Below are positions 44,949-57,007 of a stretch of DNA of 64,000 nucleotides, one piece after another (positions within the stretch are counted from its first letter, which is position 1; each line of letters begins with the position of its first letter). The DNA comes from Terana coerulea (lineage: Eukaryota; Basidiomycota; Agaricomycetes; Polyporales; Phanerochaetaceae): assembly GCA_024811115.1 (NCBI GenBank), contig JAKOGH010000670.1:62001-126000 (forward strand), given 5' to 3'. The notes beneath the pieces were generated by a model that saw only the letters and a program-made list of their open reading frames with translations, made no database searches and was not told where the DNA came from. A program made the translations under genes and the position numbers.

Positions 44949-47257
44949 ATGGCGGACCTCTACCCGACGTACGGTCGCCAGTACCAGCAGCGTCAGGACA
45001 ACGCCCACGGCAACCACTTCCAGCTCGCAGGCGGCTCCTCCAGCAACGCCTCCGGCATCATGTACCCCCGCAGCTCGTCACCCAGAGCACCGCGTCCATC
45101 GCAGACGAGGGCCAGAACAGCCCGACCGGCCACGACGCGGAGTCCAACTCGCCCTCGTCGCAGCCCGCGTCGTCGCCCAAGCAGGACTCGCCCACCAGCG
45201 CCGCCAAGGACGGCGTGCCGCCGCAGCCGACGAAGCCCCAGGCGACGTTCTTGACCAAGCTCTACGCGTCAGTGCCGTCGATCTCGTTTGGCTTCGCCCG
45301 TACGCGCCCACTGACGCTATTCCCGTTTCCCCCGCAGTCTCCTCGAGCGACCAGAGAACCATCACATGATCCGCTGGGATCCCGCCGGCGAACATATCAT
45401 TGTTGAGCGGCCAGAGCAGCTCGCCCTCCATGTCCTCCCAAGCGTCTACCGTCAGTCGCGCTTTGCTTCCTTTCTCGGCAATTAAACGTAAGCCGCCGCT
45501 TGCTCTCTGTCTGTCGCACTCCTCCGCCTTCGCTGTCATGCATCGCACCGCCACCCGTTTTCGACCGCTCTACTGACACTGTTCTGCGTCATTTAGATCT
45601 ATGGATTCATGCGCAAAGTCAATTTGAGGAACGTAGACCCTGCAATTGACGACCCTGACGCGAGCACCTGGTGTAAGTCAAACCCTCGCCCATCCCCACC
45701 CTTGTACTCCGTCCTGACGAACACACGCCCGCCAGCGCACCCGACCCTCAACCGCCATTCGCCGGCGGAGGTGGTCGCGAACTTCAAGCGGCGCGTGCCC
45801 CCGCGCCTGCCTAAGCCGCGAAAGCGCGATGCCAATGCGGACCTGCCCATCGTAGCGCAGCCACGATCTGCAGTCGGCATGAACCCCCACCACAGCATGG
45901 GCGTTCCCAGCGGACCTGGCTCGCCAGGCAGGCGCGCGCGCGGATTCTCCGCACCTGGGTCATTCACCCCCTCACTCAGTCAACAGCTGCCGGCTGGGCC
46001 ACTAGCTACCCCCGCTCAGCTCTACCTCCGCTCACGGTCCCCTCGGACCCGCACCCGTCCTCTCTGTCCGCGCACGCACACAGCGGCATGTACTCGCACC
46101 ACGGGTACCCACTGACGCCCTCGGACGACCCACCGCCGTCGTCCACGACGGGCTTCACGCCGCTGTCGTACTCGAGCGGCGCGTCAGGTGGGGAGGGCGG
46201 GACATGCTCCTGCCGTCGCCGAGCTCGGCGTACTCACACCAGGAGCAGCCCAGCTGGGCGTACAGTGGCGGCACGTCGCATTCCTCGGGCAGCCTGTCCA
46301 GCCTCCTGAACCCCAACACGAGCGGCGGGGCGGGCGGATACGGCTCGCGGCCCCCGACGGGCATCAACACCTATCCGTCCTCGTACGGGTCCCTGCCGCG
46401 GTCGGCGCACCACGGCGGCACGTCGCCCGACAGTCGGCCGGCGACGGGCTACAGCGTGTCCTCGATGTCGTCGATCTCGACGCCGTACGACGAGCAGGGC
46501 GCGCACCCGTTCGACTACTCCTCGCGGCCGGGCTCGAGCCACCGGCCGTTGACGCCTGCGTCGTCGCGGCCGCCGTCGTCCAAGGCCGGCGCCGGGTACC
46601 CGCCGTCGCTGAGCGTGCGGCGCGACCGGCGGCACAGCCACGCGATGTCGCCATACCCGTCGCCGTACAGCGACCCGCCGCCGCACTCGGCCGCGTCCGA
46701 GCGCCCGTCGACGTCGCCGCACCCGGGGAGGCCGAGCACGGCGGCGGCGGGATGCCGCGCGTGCGGAGCATGATGGGCCTCGGCGGGCGGCGGTGGCGGC
46801 GGCGTGGACGCGTACGGCGGGTTCAACCCGGCGCAGGCGGACTTTGCGTACGGCGCGGTGGACGAGCACCACGGCGGCGGGGCGCACGGCGCGCACGGGA
46901 TGTATGGTCGCAGCGTCAGGCCGAGCACGAGCGCGTCGAGCCTGAGCGGGAGCAGCAGCGCGGCAAACACGCCTGGCGCGGACGGCTACGGCGCGGCGGG
47001 CGACGCGGTGGACGTGAACCGATGTGAGTGAGTCTCGTCCCTTCCTCTGCCCCCTCCTCCCTGCCTACCCACCTGCCTGTTGCGCTGCGTCGACGTTGAG
47101 AAACACGGCTATTTACTGCGCACCCCCTTTGTTTTCTGATGTAGAATGCCAGCTGACGTGCGTTGAACCCACCCCTCTAGTCTCTCCCGACTTCGGGTTC
47201 GTGCAGATGAACGAGCATATCCCGCACTACTCTAAGCACGGCCACGGCGACCTCTGA
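44949..47257 (+). CDS. HSF-type DNA-binding transcription factor, several 1-nt frameshifts
   Basis: Exons 44949-45267, 45338-45487, 45597-45672, 45736-47023, 47181-47257. The heat-shock-factor domain is complete when frames are joined: ATFLTKLYALLERPENHHM, IRWDPAGEHIIVERPEQLAL, LPSVYRQSRFASF-SRQLN, IYGFMRKVNLRNVDPAIDD, NFKRRVPPRLPKPRK. It starts MADLYPTYGRQYQQRQ. The rest is low-complexity Ser/Pro/Gly sequence, ending NEHIPHYSKHGHGDL. Frame breaks occur at the C5 run 45065-45069, at TTT 45471-45473 inside the DNA-binding domain, at GGG 45996-45998, near 46199-46201, and twice more around 46740-46790. Family members in yeast include Sfl1, Mga1 and Hsf1. A long tail after the domain fits Sfl1/Mga1. 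Either heavily indel-affected sequence or a decaying gene. Confidence 0.8.
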
Positions 47258-49573
47258 CGCGCCCTCCGCCTGCGGTCCCCCTTTTCGTTCGTTTCGCTCG
47301 CTCGACTGCGTCTTTTTTCTCCGGCTCGCCCTCGCTTCTCGCCTCCGCATGCACGCGCTAGACTGTCTCTGCTCTCCTACTACCAATCGCACGGACTTTG
47401 TTTTCTTGCTCTCACTCTTGCTGTTCTGATTCGGCGCTTTGACTATGACTGCGGCTGCGGGACGCGGGGACGGATGGGGAAGGTGGGGGCGGCTGATGGG
47501 TTCGGGAGGGGGGATGCGGGGGGCAGGGCAGAGGCTGAGGAAAGAACCACGCGCGGACGAGCCTCGCATCAGGCTCCGCGGCGAACGCCAGCCAGCCGAC
47601 TTCAGCAGCATCGACACCACCCGCAAACGTTAACACACACCACTGTATCACGCTTGTATCAGACACAAGTGCTAGACGGGTCGAGGCTGGGAGGAGGGAG
47701 GGGGAGGTTGCCGTACCGCATGCCCACGTGGTGGGCACCCGCGCGTGGGGCTGCATCATGGACTGCACATGGACTCTGGATCTGTCGCCCGCTGTTGTGC
47801 GTCCCGGTCGAATCTGCAGTACTCGCCGTTGTCGCCCCGCCGCGTTCTCGTCTGGCTTTGTGGCAAATGATGGACTCGCTGCTTCCTGCTGCTTCCTGTG
47901 CGCACCCGGCCGGGGATCCCCCGTGCGCAAACTCTGTCCGTCGTTCGGAGCACGTCTGCAATGTATCAGCGTCCCTCAGACACCCCCCCTCTCGGCCATT
48001 CATTCCTGTGCATTCATTCCGCCGGCCGCCCCGCCCCGCCCGCCTTCGCAGCCCCGCGCACCCGCGTCGTATCAGACGCCAGGGCCTCCCCCGCGGATCC
48101 CTCGCCCGTCGCAAAGCAGATGGCCCGCATCCAGCACCTACAGCGTCCTGCTCCGCACGCCGCCGCGCCCGGCTGCGTTCGCACGCGGGCACATCCTTGC
48201 TCCTTCCTCCGAGTCAGCGTGCAGTTACTGGCTGTACAGCCCCCGCTTGATGCCGTCCCCTGTTGTTCTGCCTGCCGCCGTATCATTCTTGTGCCCGAGA
48301 TCCCACCGTGTCCATGCCGTGTCCATACCTTCGTTCTAGTTTATTATGCCTAACCTAATGCTAATAGCCGCACGCGAACTGCCAGCGCTGTGCCGAGTAT
48401 ACCAATATATCATGCTTGTACCGTTTTGCCACCGTCGTATTGTGGTGTTGTTGGCGGTATCACGCATGTCTGCTGTGGGATCGTGATTTCCTGATTTCTG
48501 ATGAGGAGGCATGAGTCGCGTGCGGGAGAGTGGGAAGGGGCGGACGGGCACAGGGGCTGGACACCACTGCACAACTTGATGACATCGCGGCTGCGTGACC
48601 GCGACGAGCGAGAGTTTGTTGGACAGTTGGGCGTCGTGCTGCCCCATGCGCATACTACGCACACGGCGACGCACAATATCATCACCGTGCATATCATATG
48701 AGCACGGTCGGGATGACTCAGGCGCGTCGCCGAGGCAGCCCCAGCCCTCTGGCACGCATCACAGTCACACTACCGACCATTTGACCACAGCAGCCAGGTG
48801 CATGCATATTTGCATTCGCGGACATATGGGCAGATGCGGCGCAGATGACTCGGACGGGTCGGCGGGAGCCTATGCAGGCGAGCGGAAACGGAAACGGAAG
48901 CGGCGGCGGCGGCGTGGTGGCGTCGGGCTGGGTCGGCGCGGGAACCTCCCTCCCTCGCGGACTTGAATGTCGCGATCGGATATTCCGATATCCAATTTCG
49001 AGCTCGACCGCGTCTGCGCGACGCCGGCTCGTCGTCGTCAGCCCGCGTGGCGCGCGCGCACGTCCTCGGGCACTGATTCAGCTTTGCACCCAAAATATCC
49101 CACAAAAACAGTTTTTCGGCAGGCGCTGTAGCGTAAATTCGGAGCAAGCGGAATACATGGGGTGGCTTGGCTGGGCTGATGCAGTGGCGGAGGCACCGGC
49201 CTCGGTCTAGGCGGGGGTCCCGCGATCAGCTTGTTTGCGAGTGTGGGCGACGTGACACTGATCTGTTCTGTCCGCACATAGGCGCCCTCCGCGCAACCGT
49301 GACCCGCACCGCCAGCCAGGCCAGACCCCCGCGCCCGAAGCTGCTCTCGCCTGCAGCCTGCTCGCCCCGGATCGCTGTCTGGATCTACACTGTGCACACA
49401 CCCCGTCTCGCGCAGGACCCGCGCTTCTCTGTTCCGACCCTGTGCGACGTCTGCGTCACAGGCTTCGCGTGTCCGAGTCGAACCACTGGATTGCATCATA
49501 CCCATTCCGCCACGCTTCGCTTTCCGACAGCCACGCCTGAGGATACGCGATATATACCCGGCTCTGTGCAGCC
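47258..49573. other. GC-rich gene-free interval
   Basis: About 2.3 kb between the HSF and CLASP genes. Long overlapping open frames on both strands are expected at this GC content and show no conserved blocks. The final part should include the CLASP promoter. A tRNA-like pair of box motifs near 49475-49512 is discussed among the findings. Confidence 0.45.
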
Positions 49574-52500
49574 ATGAGCGACACTGAGGTGGAACGGCTC
49601 GTGGGCCTGTGTCGATCGAACGGTGCGTGGTCGTGTTGCGTGCGCTGCGCGACGGGAGGCTGATGCGCGCATGCTTTGGGGGATGGACGCGATGGGGGTG
49701 CAGATAATGATGTCAGGACAGATGCTGTCACGAAGCTGCAAGCAGAGTTTGAGGCTGGGGCAGAGGTGCGTCGCTCGTCGCTCGCCGTCCCATCTCGAGT
49801 GCTGAACGCATCGTCAACCTGGTGCAGATACTCGACCCAGAAGCACTCATCGCCGCCCTCAAAGCCTGCCTGCGCACCCCAAATCAACACCTCACCACCG
49901 CCACGCTCTCCGCCCTCCCACCCTTGATCCCCTGCTCGTCGGCCGCGCGAGCCTCGGCGCGTCCGCGTCGACCTCCCCGCACGCCTCCACATCGTCCGTC
50001 TCCGCCGCCACCCTCGACGTGCCTACACTGCGTCAGCTTCCTGCATGCCTTCCTGCCCGCAGGCGGCATCCTCGACCGCTTCGGCGACGCGCGCGACCTC
50101 CCCCGCGCCAAGGCGCGCGAGGCCCTCGTCCTCCTCGCCGGCTACGCCTTCCGCTGCAGCACCGCGCCTGGCGCCTCCACGCGCACGCGCGGCGACGGCA
50201 GGGGCCCGACACGCCGCTCATGCTCTTCGAGAAGTTCTTCCGCGAGGGCGCGCTGCAGAGCAAGGGCGCGCGCGTGCGCGAGCAGGCGGTCGTCGCCCTC
50301 GCGCAGGTCCGCGGCGCGCACCACCTCTTCCCGCTGCGCCCGTACCTGCCCGCGCTCGTCGACGCGCTCGAGGACCCGGACGCGGGCGTGCGCGCGCAGG
50401 CGCAGGCGGCGCTGCCCGCGCTGTTCACCGGGCCCGGCGTGACGGACGCCGCGCGCGCGGACCTCAAGAAGGAGATGGCCAAGAAGGGCGTGCGCAAGGG
50501 CATCGTCGACGGCGTGCTCGCGAAGCTCGCTGCGAGTAGCAGCAGCAGCACCCTGCTTGCGCGGAGCGAGAGCGGGTCGGAGCACGGGGAGGGGTATGTC
50601 CCGCCGAGCGTGGCGTTGGGGAATAAGACACCGGCGGCGCCTGGGAGGGGCATCGCGCGCTCGGTGAGCTCGACGCATGCGGAGAAGCTGTCGCGGCCGG
50701 CGAGCCGTGCTGCAGCAGTTATCTCGCCCCCGCCAGGCGACCCCGCGACGGTTGGAGGCTCAGAAATCAAGGCGGTTTATGTGAGCGCTTGCATCTTACA
50801 ATCTATCGAGTTTGGCCTTACTCTCTATACAGATTGCATCGAGTCGAGATTTAGAAAATGAGTTCCTGGATATGGTAAAACACTTCCAGGTTTGTTCATT
50901 TGTGGCCTTTGGACGCATACATGGACTGAAAATGCTGTTTGCAGGGCAAAGAAGACGAACACAATTGGGCGAATCGAGAAAAGTCGATTTTGCGAGTGCG
51001 GGGCATGCTAAAAGGCGACATACATGAAAGATTCACGGACACCTTCCTGCAAGGTCTCAAGGGCGGCTTTATTGATGCTTCCTTGAAAACGGTATGGCTT
51101 GCCTACCGCCTGCCCACCGGAGTGCTAATACGGCCGTCTAGCTCCACAGCTTGCGCACGACGGTAGCGGCCAACACTTGCTCGTTGTATGCGGAATTGGC
51201 GGTGGCGCTTGGCACGGCCCTCGACCCGCTTTGCGACACCATGTACATCAACTTGCTCAAAATGGCGTCGCTGACAAAGAAGATTATCGCGCAGCAATCC
51301 CAAGCGGTCGTGGCTACGATCATCCACCACACGTCCCCGCTCCCTCGCGTCTTAATCCCACTTCTCTGGAATGCGCTGAACGAAAAGAACCCCCAGGTGC
51401 GTACGTACGGGATGGGGCACATGAAGACGTTCCTCGAGACGCACGGCGCGCGGGCCCGGAATGCCATCGAGGGCAGCAGCCAGCCGGACCAGCTGGAAAA
51501 AGCGATCAAAAAGGGCATGTCGGACCCCAATCCCGGCGTCAAGGACATGGGCCGGCAGACATTCTGGGTGTTTGAGGGCCTCTGGCGGGAGCGGGGGCGT
51601 GCGGTGCTCGAGTCCATGGACGGCACGTCGCGGCGGCAGCTCGAGAAGGCGTGCCCGAACCCGGAGCTCCTCGCGGGCATCGCCTCCGCCGCCGCGACGC
51701 CGCAGGTGAAGAAGTCGAGCGTCGCGGCCGCGATCGCCGCGAGCCGCGCGAAGGCGAAGGCGATTGCGACGGCGCCGCCGAGCCTCCGGCACCAGGCCAC
51801 CTCGGCCGCGCGCACGACGGCGTCACCCCCTGTGAAGCGGCCCGCGTCGCCGGCGCTGGGCAGCAGCAGCGGCCCGCCGTCGGGGCCCGCCCGCGCGACC
51901 TCACCCACCGCCTCGCCGCCGCGCGCGCGCGTCGTCTCGGGGCCGCTCGCGCGCTCGACCAGCTCCGGCTTCGTCCCCAGCCGCGACAGGGAGCTGCGGC
52001 AGCCCACCGCCCCGCCGTCCCCGCCGTCTCCGACGCCCGACCCCGTTTACCGCCGCCGCGTGTCCTCGCCCCTGGTGTCTTCTCCTAGTAGCAGCGCGGC
52101 CCTCCGGCGCGCGGCGCAGACTGCCCTGCCCGCGTCGCCGCCGCGCAGCGCGGTGCTCCTCCGCGCACCTCCCACGCACGCCGCGCGCGAGTCGATCAAC
52201 ATCGCCGGCATGCACGGCTACGCGGAGGACTCGCTGCTGCTCGCGAGCAACGTGCCGATCCCGGAGGACAGCGACTCGGACATGGACATGGACACGGACA
52301 CGATGCCCCCGCCCGTGTCGTTCGCGACGCCGTACGAGCGGTACCCGCCGCCGCGGCGCGCGGTGGCCCCGTCCGGCGCGAGCGCGTCGCCGCCTTCGCG
52401 CACGGCGCTGTCGACGGGCACAAGCTCGCCGCCCGCGGGCGTGCCGCAGCCCGTCGTCGAGGACGCGCTGCGCGCGCGCGCGGAGCAGGCGGAGAGCGCG

Positions 52501-53968
52501 GCCGAGCGGCTGTGGGAGCTCGTCGACCCCGAGGACGTACCCACTCTGCCCACCACCCGCCTCGCGGGCACGCCGCCGCGCACGCCGGCGGGCAAGCACA
52601 CGGTCGCAGCCCTGCGGAACGCGGCGCTCTTCCAGGACAGCCCGGCGCAGAAGGCGCGGCCGCCGTCGGCGCCGTCGCCGCTCGACATGCTGGGCGGTGG
52701 GCAGGGCTACGACAACGCGTGGTGGAGGAAACGGCTGGCGCGTGAGTACATCCGTGCGGCCTGCGCGCGCTGCATCAGAAGCGCGACTGAATGGGAGCTG
52801 ACCACGCCCGTGCTTCTTTCCTCTCACAGTGCTCGATACCGAGGCCGACGCGGCCGACCGCCCAGAGACGCGTGCGCGACGCGCACGTCGCCGCGCTCGA
52901 GCAGGGCTCCGCGGACGTCCGCGTGCTGCAGGAGCTCGCGCGGGCGTGCGGGGCGCACGATGCGGACGCGCCGCCGTCGCCCGCCAGCCCGGGCACGGCG
53001 GCGTGGGCGCAGGACAAGGTGCTCGAACGGCTCTTTGGCGCCCTCGTCCGGTATCTGGACCCCACCCGGGTGCGTGCTGCTTCTCCCCCCGTCCGTCGCC
53101 CCTGATCCCCGCCGGCCGCATAAGCTGACTTCGCCGCGCTGTGCCGCCGTTGCAGGATTCGGCCGAGCTCGAGTATGGACTGATCGTCCTGTGGGAGCTG
53201 CTCGAGCACCAGGCGCCGCTGCTCGAGGGCCGCGAGACGGACGTGTTCGCGCTGCTGTTGCGCGTGCGCAGCTGCGGGCACGCGAACGTGAGTCCTCTCC
53301 GCCCTTTCTCCGCGGCCGCGCTGGGGTCTGCGTACTGACGGACGGCTGTGCGGCCGGTTTGTAGGTGCTGCAGGCGACGACGGCCTTCCGGGACGTGCTC
53401 GCGGCGCGCATCGAGCCCGTGTACGGGCTGACGACGATGCACGCCGCGCTGCGCGCGTTCCTGGACGCGCCCCGCGCGCCGACGACCGACCTCGAGACCG
53501 GCGCCGGCACGTACGCCTTTGGGCTGATCGCCCTCGGCAAGTTCATCCTGCGGCTGCCCGCGGAGGTGCTGGAAGACGAGCTGCCGCGCATGCGGCTCAT
53601 GCTCACCTCCGTAAGCCGCCCCTCCCTTGCACGCGCGCCCGCAAAACGCTGACGGATGTGCGCGCGTGCGGCTGCAGGCCCTGACGGACACGTCCTCGGA
53701 CGCGGCGCTCGTCGTGCGCGAGGCGGCGGCGGCGGCGCTGATCGCGGCGCAGCTCGTGCTGCGCGACGAGGCGCACCTGTTCGCGCTGCTCGCGGGCCTG
53801 CCGGAGGACAAGAAGAACCTGCTCGCGTACCTGTTCGACAAGCACGGCTGCCGCGGCGGCGCGCGCGGCGGGCAGGCGGGCGCGGAGAAGCTCGCGCGGG
53901 AGATGCGCCGGCTGGACGGCCGGACGAGCACCCCGCTGCGGGCCCCCGCCGCGTCGCCGTTTGCGTAG
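49574..53968 (+). CDS. STU1: CLASP/Stu1 microtubule-associated protein, several 1-nt frameshifts
   Basis: Exons: 49574-49622, 49704-49765, ~49828-50780, 50831-50889, 50945-51091, 51142-52741, 52830-53069, 53157-53287, 53365-53610, 53678-53968. It starts MSDTEVERLVGLCRSN. TOG/HEAT arrays are visible: VREQAVVALAQVRGAHHLFP; RDLENEFLDMVKHFQGKEDE then NWANREKSILRVRGMLKGD (the second TOG, the CLASP hallmark); PLLWNALNEKNPQVRTYGMG; and VKDMGRQTFWVFEGLWRERG. A Ser/Pro/Arg-rich linker follows, then a C-terminal helical domain (YGLIVLWELLEHQAPLLEGR, YGLTTMHAALRAFLDAP, LPEDKKNLLAYLFDKHG). CLASPs stabilise spindle and cortical microtubules. One-base breaks lie at CCCC 49929-49932, ~50040, ~50201-50207 and ~52872. 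The edge of exon 3 is uncertain. The large middle exon and the C-terminal exons are clean. Confidence 0.9.
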
Positions 53969-54956
53969 CCTCGCCGCCGCGGTGCGTGCATGTAAGTGCG
54001 TTGCGTTGCGCCGCGTCGCGCGAGTGCCCCCACCCTGCCCCCACCCGCTTCTGATGTTCTCCCCCGTGTTGCTACTCATGCTGTCCAGCCCCGTCTCTGT
54101 AATCCCATTCATTCCGTGCATCCCTCTCTTCATCTCGTATCCTGTCCCGCAAACTCTCGTGCTCGCGGACCCTGTCCCGTGTCCCGTGCCGTCTGGCATC
54201 AGCGCGATAAGTCGCCGCGGTACAGCGGCCGAGGAGGCATGTGGGGGCCTGCCCGTATTGTGCCCCCGCGCTCGCACGTGGGCGAGCCCGCCCGGAGGGG
54301 CAGCTGCAGCGCTTGCGTGCAGTGGTGTATTGGTCCGTAGCATCAGCCTGGACCCCGTACCCTCCGTGACAGACCCTGCTGCGGAAAGTGGGCGGAAAGA
54401 CGCAGTCGCCATCGGCGGCCCAATCGACTGGGCCGCGAAACCGTAAGGTTGCAGCTTACAGCAGCATAGAGTACCGTCAGCCCCGCGCACTGCATGCATC
54501 CATGGCGCTGCCCATGCCAACCCTAAAGATGCTCGACGTGAGATTGGCACCCGCTGATGCCGCAGCGCACACTGTCAATGAGGCTTTCGCGCAGCGGGAC
54601 GTGCTTGCGCTTGTGGGACGTCGCTGCCGCTCGACAGGGTTTCTGCATCATGCTCGCGGAGTTGCGGCCGCTTTGCCATCTTTCAAAGACATACCTGATC
54701 TGCCCAGACTGCGCCGTATTCAGTCCCACATGAGAGAAGTCAGATGTCTATGAAAATGCATTGATGTCCCCCGTAAGGTATGTGCGGATATAGATGGGCA
54801 CATGAAGGTATAGTAGGATGTATAATGCGGTGCTGAGGTTCGGATGACGGCACTGTACAGTAACGTGCGAAAACGCAGTCAGATCGCGGTGCTCGACGCA
54901 CGGGAATGGGCAGGACAAATGACTGACACTGTATGCGGCTGCGCCTGCCGCCGTGC
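53969..54956. other. Intergenic between convergent genes
   Basis: About 990 bp. The first part is pyrimidine-rich (probable 3' UTR of CLASP). No frame with protein-like blocks was seen; the open frames here are GC shadows. Confidence 0.4.
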
Positions 54957-57007
54957 TCAGTCCTCTGCGCGCGGGCCCGCACCCTGCTCCCGCACGCGGT
55001 CGACGAGACTCGAGAACGACGGCGTGAAGAAGCCGCGCTGCGCCGCGACGTGACCTGAGGGCAGCTGCTGCCGCCGCCGCCCCCGCTGCGCGACGACGTG
55101 CTCCTCCGGCTCGGGCACCGCCCGCGCCTCCTTGAAACGCACGACCGTCCGCCAGACGTCCCGCGGGAGAGCCGCGTGCGCCGCCCGAGGTGGCGCAGGT
55201 ACACGTCCTGGTGCCCCCACGTCCGCCGCCCGAGCCGCTCCTTGACGCGCTGCACCGAGCGGCCGAGCGTGTCCAGCGCGCGCCGCTCGAGCGCCTCGAT
55301 CTGCGCCAGATCCCGCTGCAGGATCGCGAGGTGGACGGCGACGTCGAAGATTTTGTGTCGGGGCGGTGGGTCGACGGCGTCGGCGGGTTCGGGCACGGGC
55401 TCAAATGGCGTCTTTTGAAGCACGTCGGGGGAGGGCCGGGTGTTGGTGGTGGGATGGGGCTTGAATACCGAGAGGAGGTGTGGTGGCGGCCCATGCCTGC
55501 CGGTTTCTGGTTCTGGTAAATGAGACTGCTGCTCGTGCGCCCGCTCCTCCTCTGCCCACTTCCGCTGGATCTCCGCATAGAACGCCATGTCGAACCGTTT
55601 TCGTCGGAGCTGTCTCCGGATCTTTCGCAGCACGAACCGCAGCGAGCCCAGGTTTTTGTCGCGGTTGGCCTCGCCGAGTATAGGGAGGAACATGTAGTGC
55701 GTCATGCCAAAATGGGGTGCAAGGACCTCGCCTCTCGATTTTAACAGACATTGTCCGCGGAGGTGGCGGTCTGTCCGGCGGTCGAGCTCCATGGCTTGCA
55801 CGAGGTAATGACGGGCGAGTTCTGCTCTGCCCGCGCGCGACAGCCACTTGATCATCATCTGGTAGCTGGTGGTGTTGGGCTCAGCGTACGGGGCGACGTA
55901 GGGCGCGACCAGCGGGCTGTTGACACCAAAGTCTTCGTCTTCGTCGTCCGCATACGACGAGTCGAGGTTCGTCGCAGGGGAAGGGAGGGGTGTGCTGAGC
56001 ACCTCGAACGCTTGTACGAGCTTCGACACGTTGCCTGTTCGGCCAAGGAAGTCCAGGGTGCTGTTGAGCGCGGACGTCGAGAACGCCTGCTGGACGGGCG
56101 GATTGTGGAGGTCGGAGTCGGAGGCGTCGCTGGACGCGGGCTTGTCCCAGAACTCGAGTGGCGGACGGTCAGGGTAGGCGAGGTCGACGCCGTACGCGAC
56201 CCGCAACAGCTTCTGGAAGCCCTCAAAGTCCATGGTCTCCTTCAGGACGCGGAGCGTGAGGTCGACGTTGAACGCGGTGACGGGGACGCGGTCGCGCCAC
56301 ATCTCGTCCACGAGCTTGAGGCACGTCGTCGCCATCGCCTGCACCATGCCCGCGCGGTCCGTGTGCCAGACGGGCAGCGTGAGGCGGTGGGCGAGCGCCA
56401 TGAGGCAGAGCCCGTAGGTCTTGTGCGTCTTGCGCAGGCCGAGGTGCGCCATCTCCTGCGCGACCTGCAGCGCGCCGACGTGGTGGCCGACGGCGGCGAA
56501 CTGCGCGAGCACGAAGTGGTAGTCGTCCGCGTCGGGCGCGTAGCCGGCGGCGCGCATGTTGTGGATGACGGCCTGGTAGCGCACCTCGTGGATGTGCGGC
56601 GCGCGCGGGCGCCGGCGCAGCTCGAGCCGCCGGTACAGGTCCATGCGTGCGTCGGCGGGGGAGAGCGTCGCGCGCCGCAGCACGCGCTGGTGCGTCTCAA
56701 GTGGGAGGTCGTCCGGCGCGGCGAGGCTGAGGAAGTCGACGTAGCTCCCCCATACTTGTGCTGGCGTTGCCTGCGCCTGCCCTAGCATGACCTCCAGCTC
56801 CTCATGTCGTCGCCGCTGTAGCCTCTGCAGCGGCGTCATAGTGTTCGTGCTCGTGCTCGTGCTCGCCTGCCGTTCCTCCAAGTCCGCGGGTTCGAGCGTG
56901 GCTGCAAAGCGGCGTGTTTGGGATGTGTGCAGAGCCCGCCTGGCCTGCACAGCGGGCGGGCGCACGAGTGTCGCTAGCCTGAGGTTGCGGACCGCATTGC
57001 GCGACAT
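54957..57007 (-). CDS. Mitochondrial PPR-like protein, with 1-nt frameshift near the 3' end
   Basis: A single-exon gene. The N-terminus MSRNAVRNLRLATLVRPPAV followed by QARRALHTSQTRRFAATLE is a classic mitochondrial presequence, with an RRALHTS cleavage context. Helical pairs typical of pentatricopeptide repeats follow: EVRYQAVIHNMRAAGYAPDA DDYHFVLAQFAAVGHHVGAL as two 35-residue-type steps, NSTLDFLGRTGNVSKLVQAF, and TTSYQMMIKWLSRAGRAELA RHYL. Near 55184-55186 (CCC on plus) one G seems missing on the coding strand. Before it reads QDVYLRHLG, after it AAHAALPRDVWRTVVRFKEA and a plausible end REQGAGPRAED with TGA at 54959-54957. As written the frame would run to 54740. PPR proteins of this sort bind organellar RNA. 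The target is unknown. Confidence 0.82.

Noticed and set aside
46188..47027. A 279-codon plus-strand frame and a 220-codon minus-strand frame over the HSF gene
   Set aside because: Arg/Val/Ala-rich shadows of GC-rich low-complexity coding sequence. The HSF frame has the recognisable domain and the conserved final exon.
51901..54033. A 710-codon open frame on the minus strand, and others of 300-400 codons at 52824-54044 and 53603-54550
   Set aside because: They lie antisense to clearly recognisable CLASP exons. Their Arg/Ala-rich composition is what GC-rich codons give in the opposite frame.
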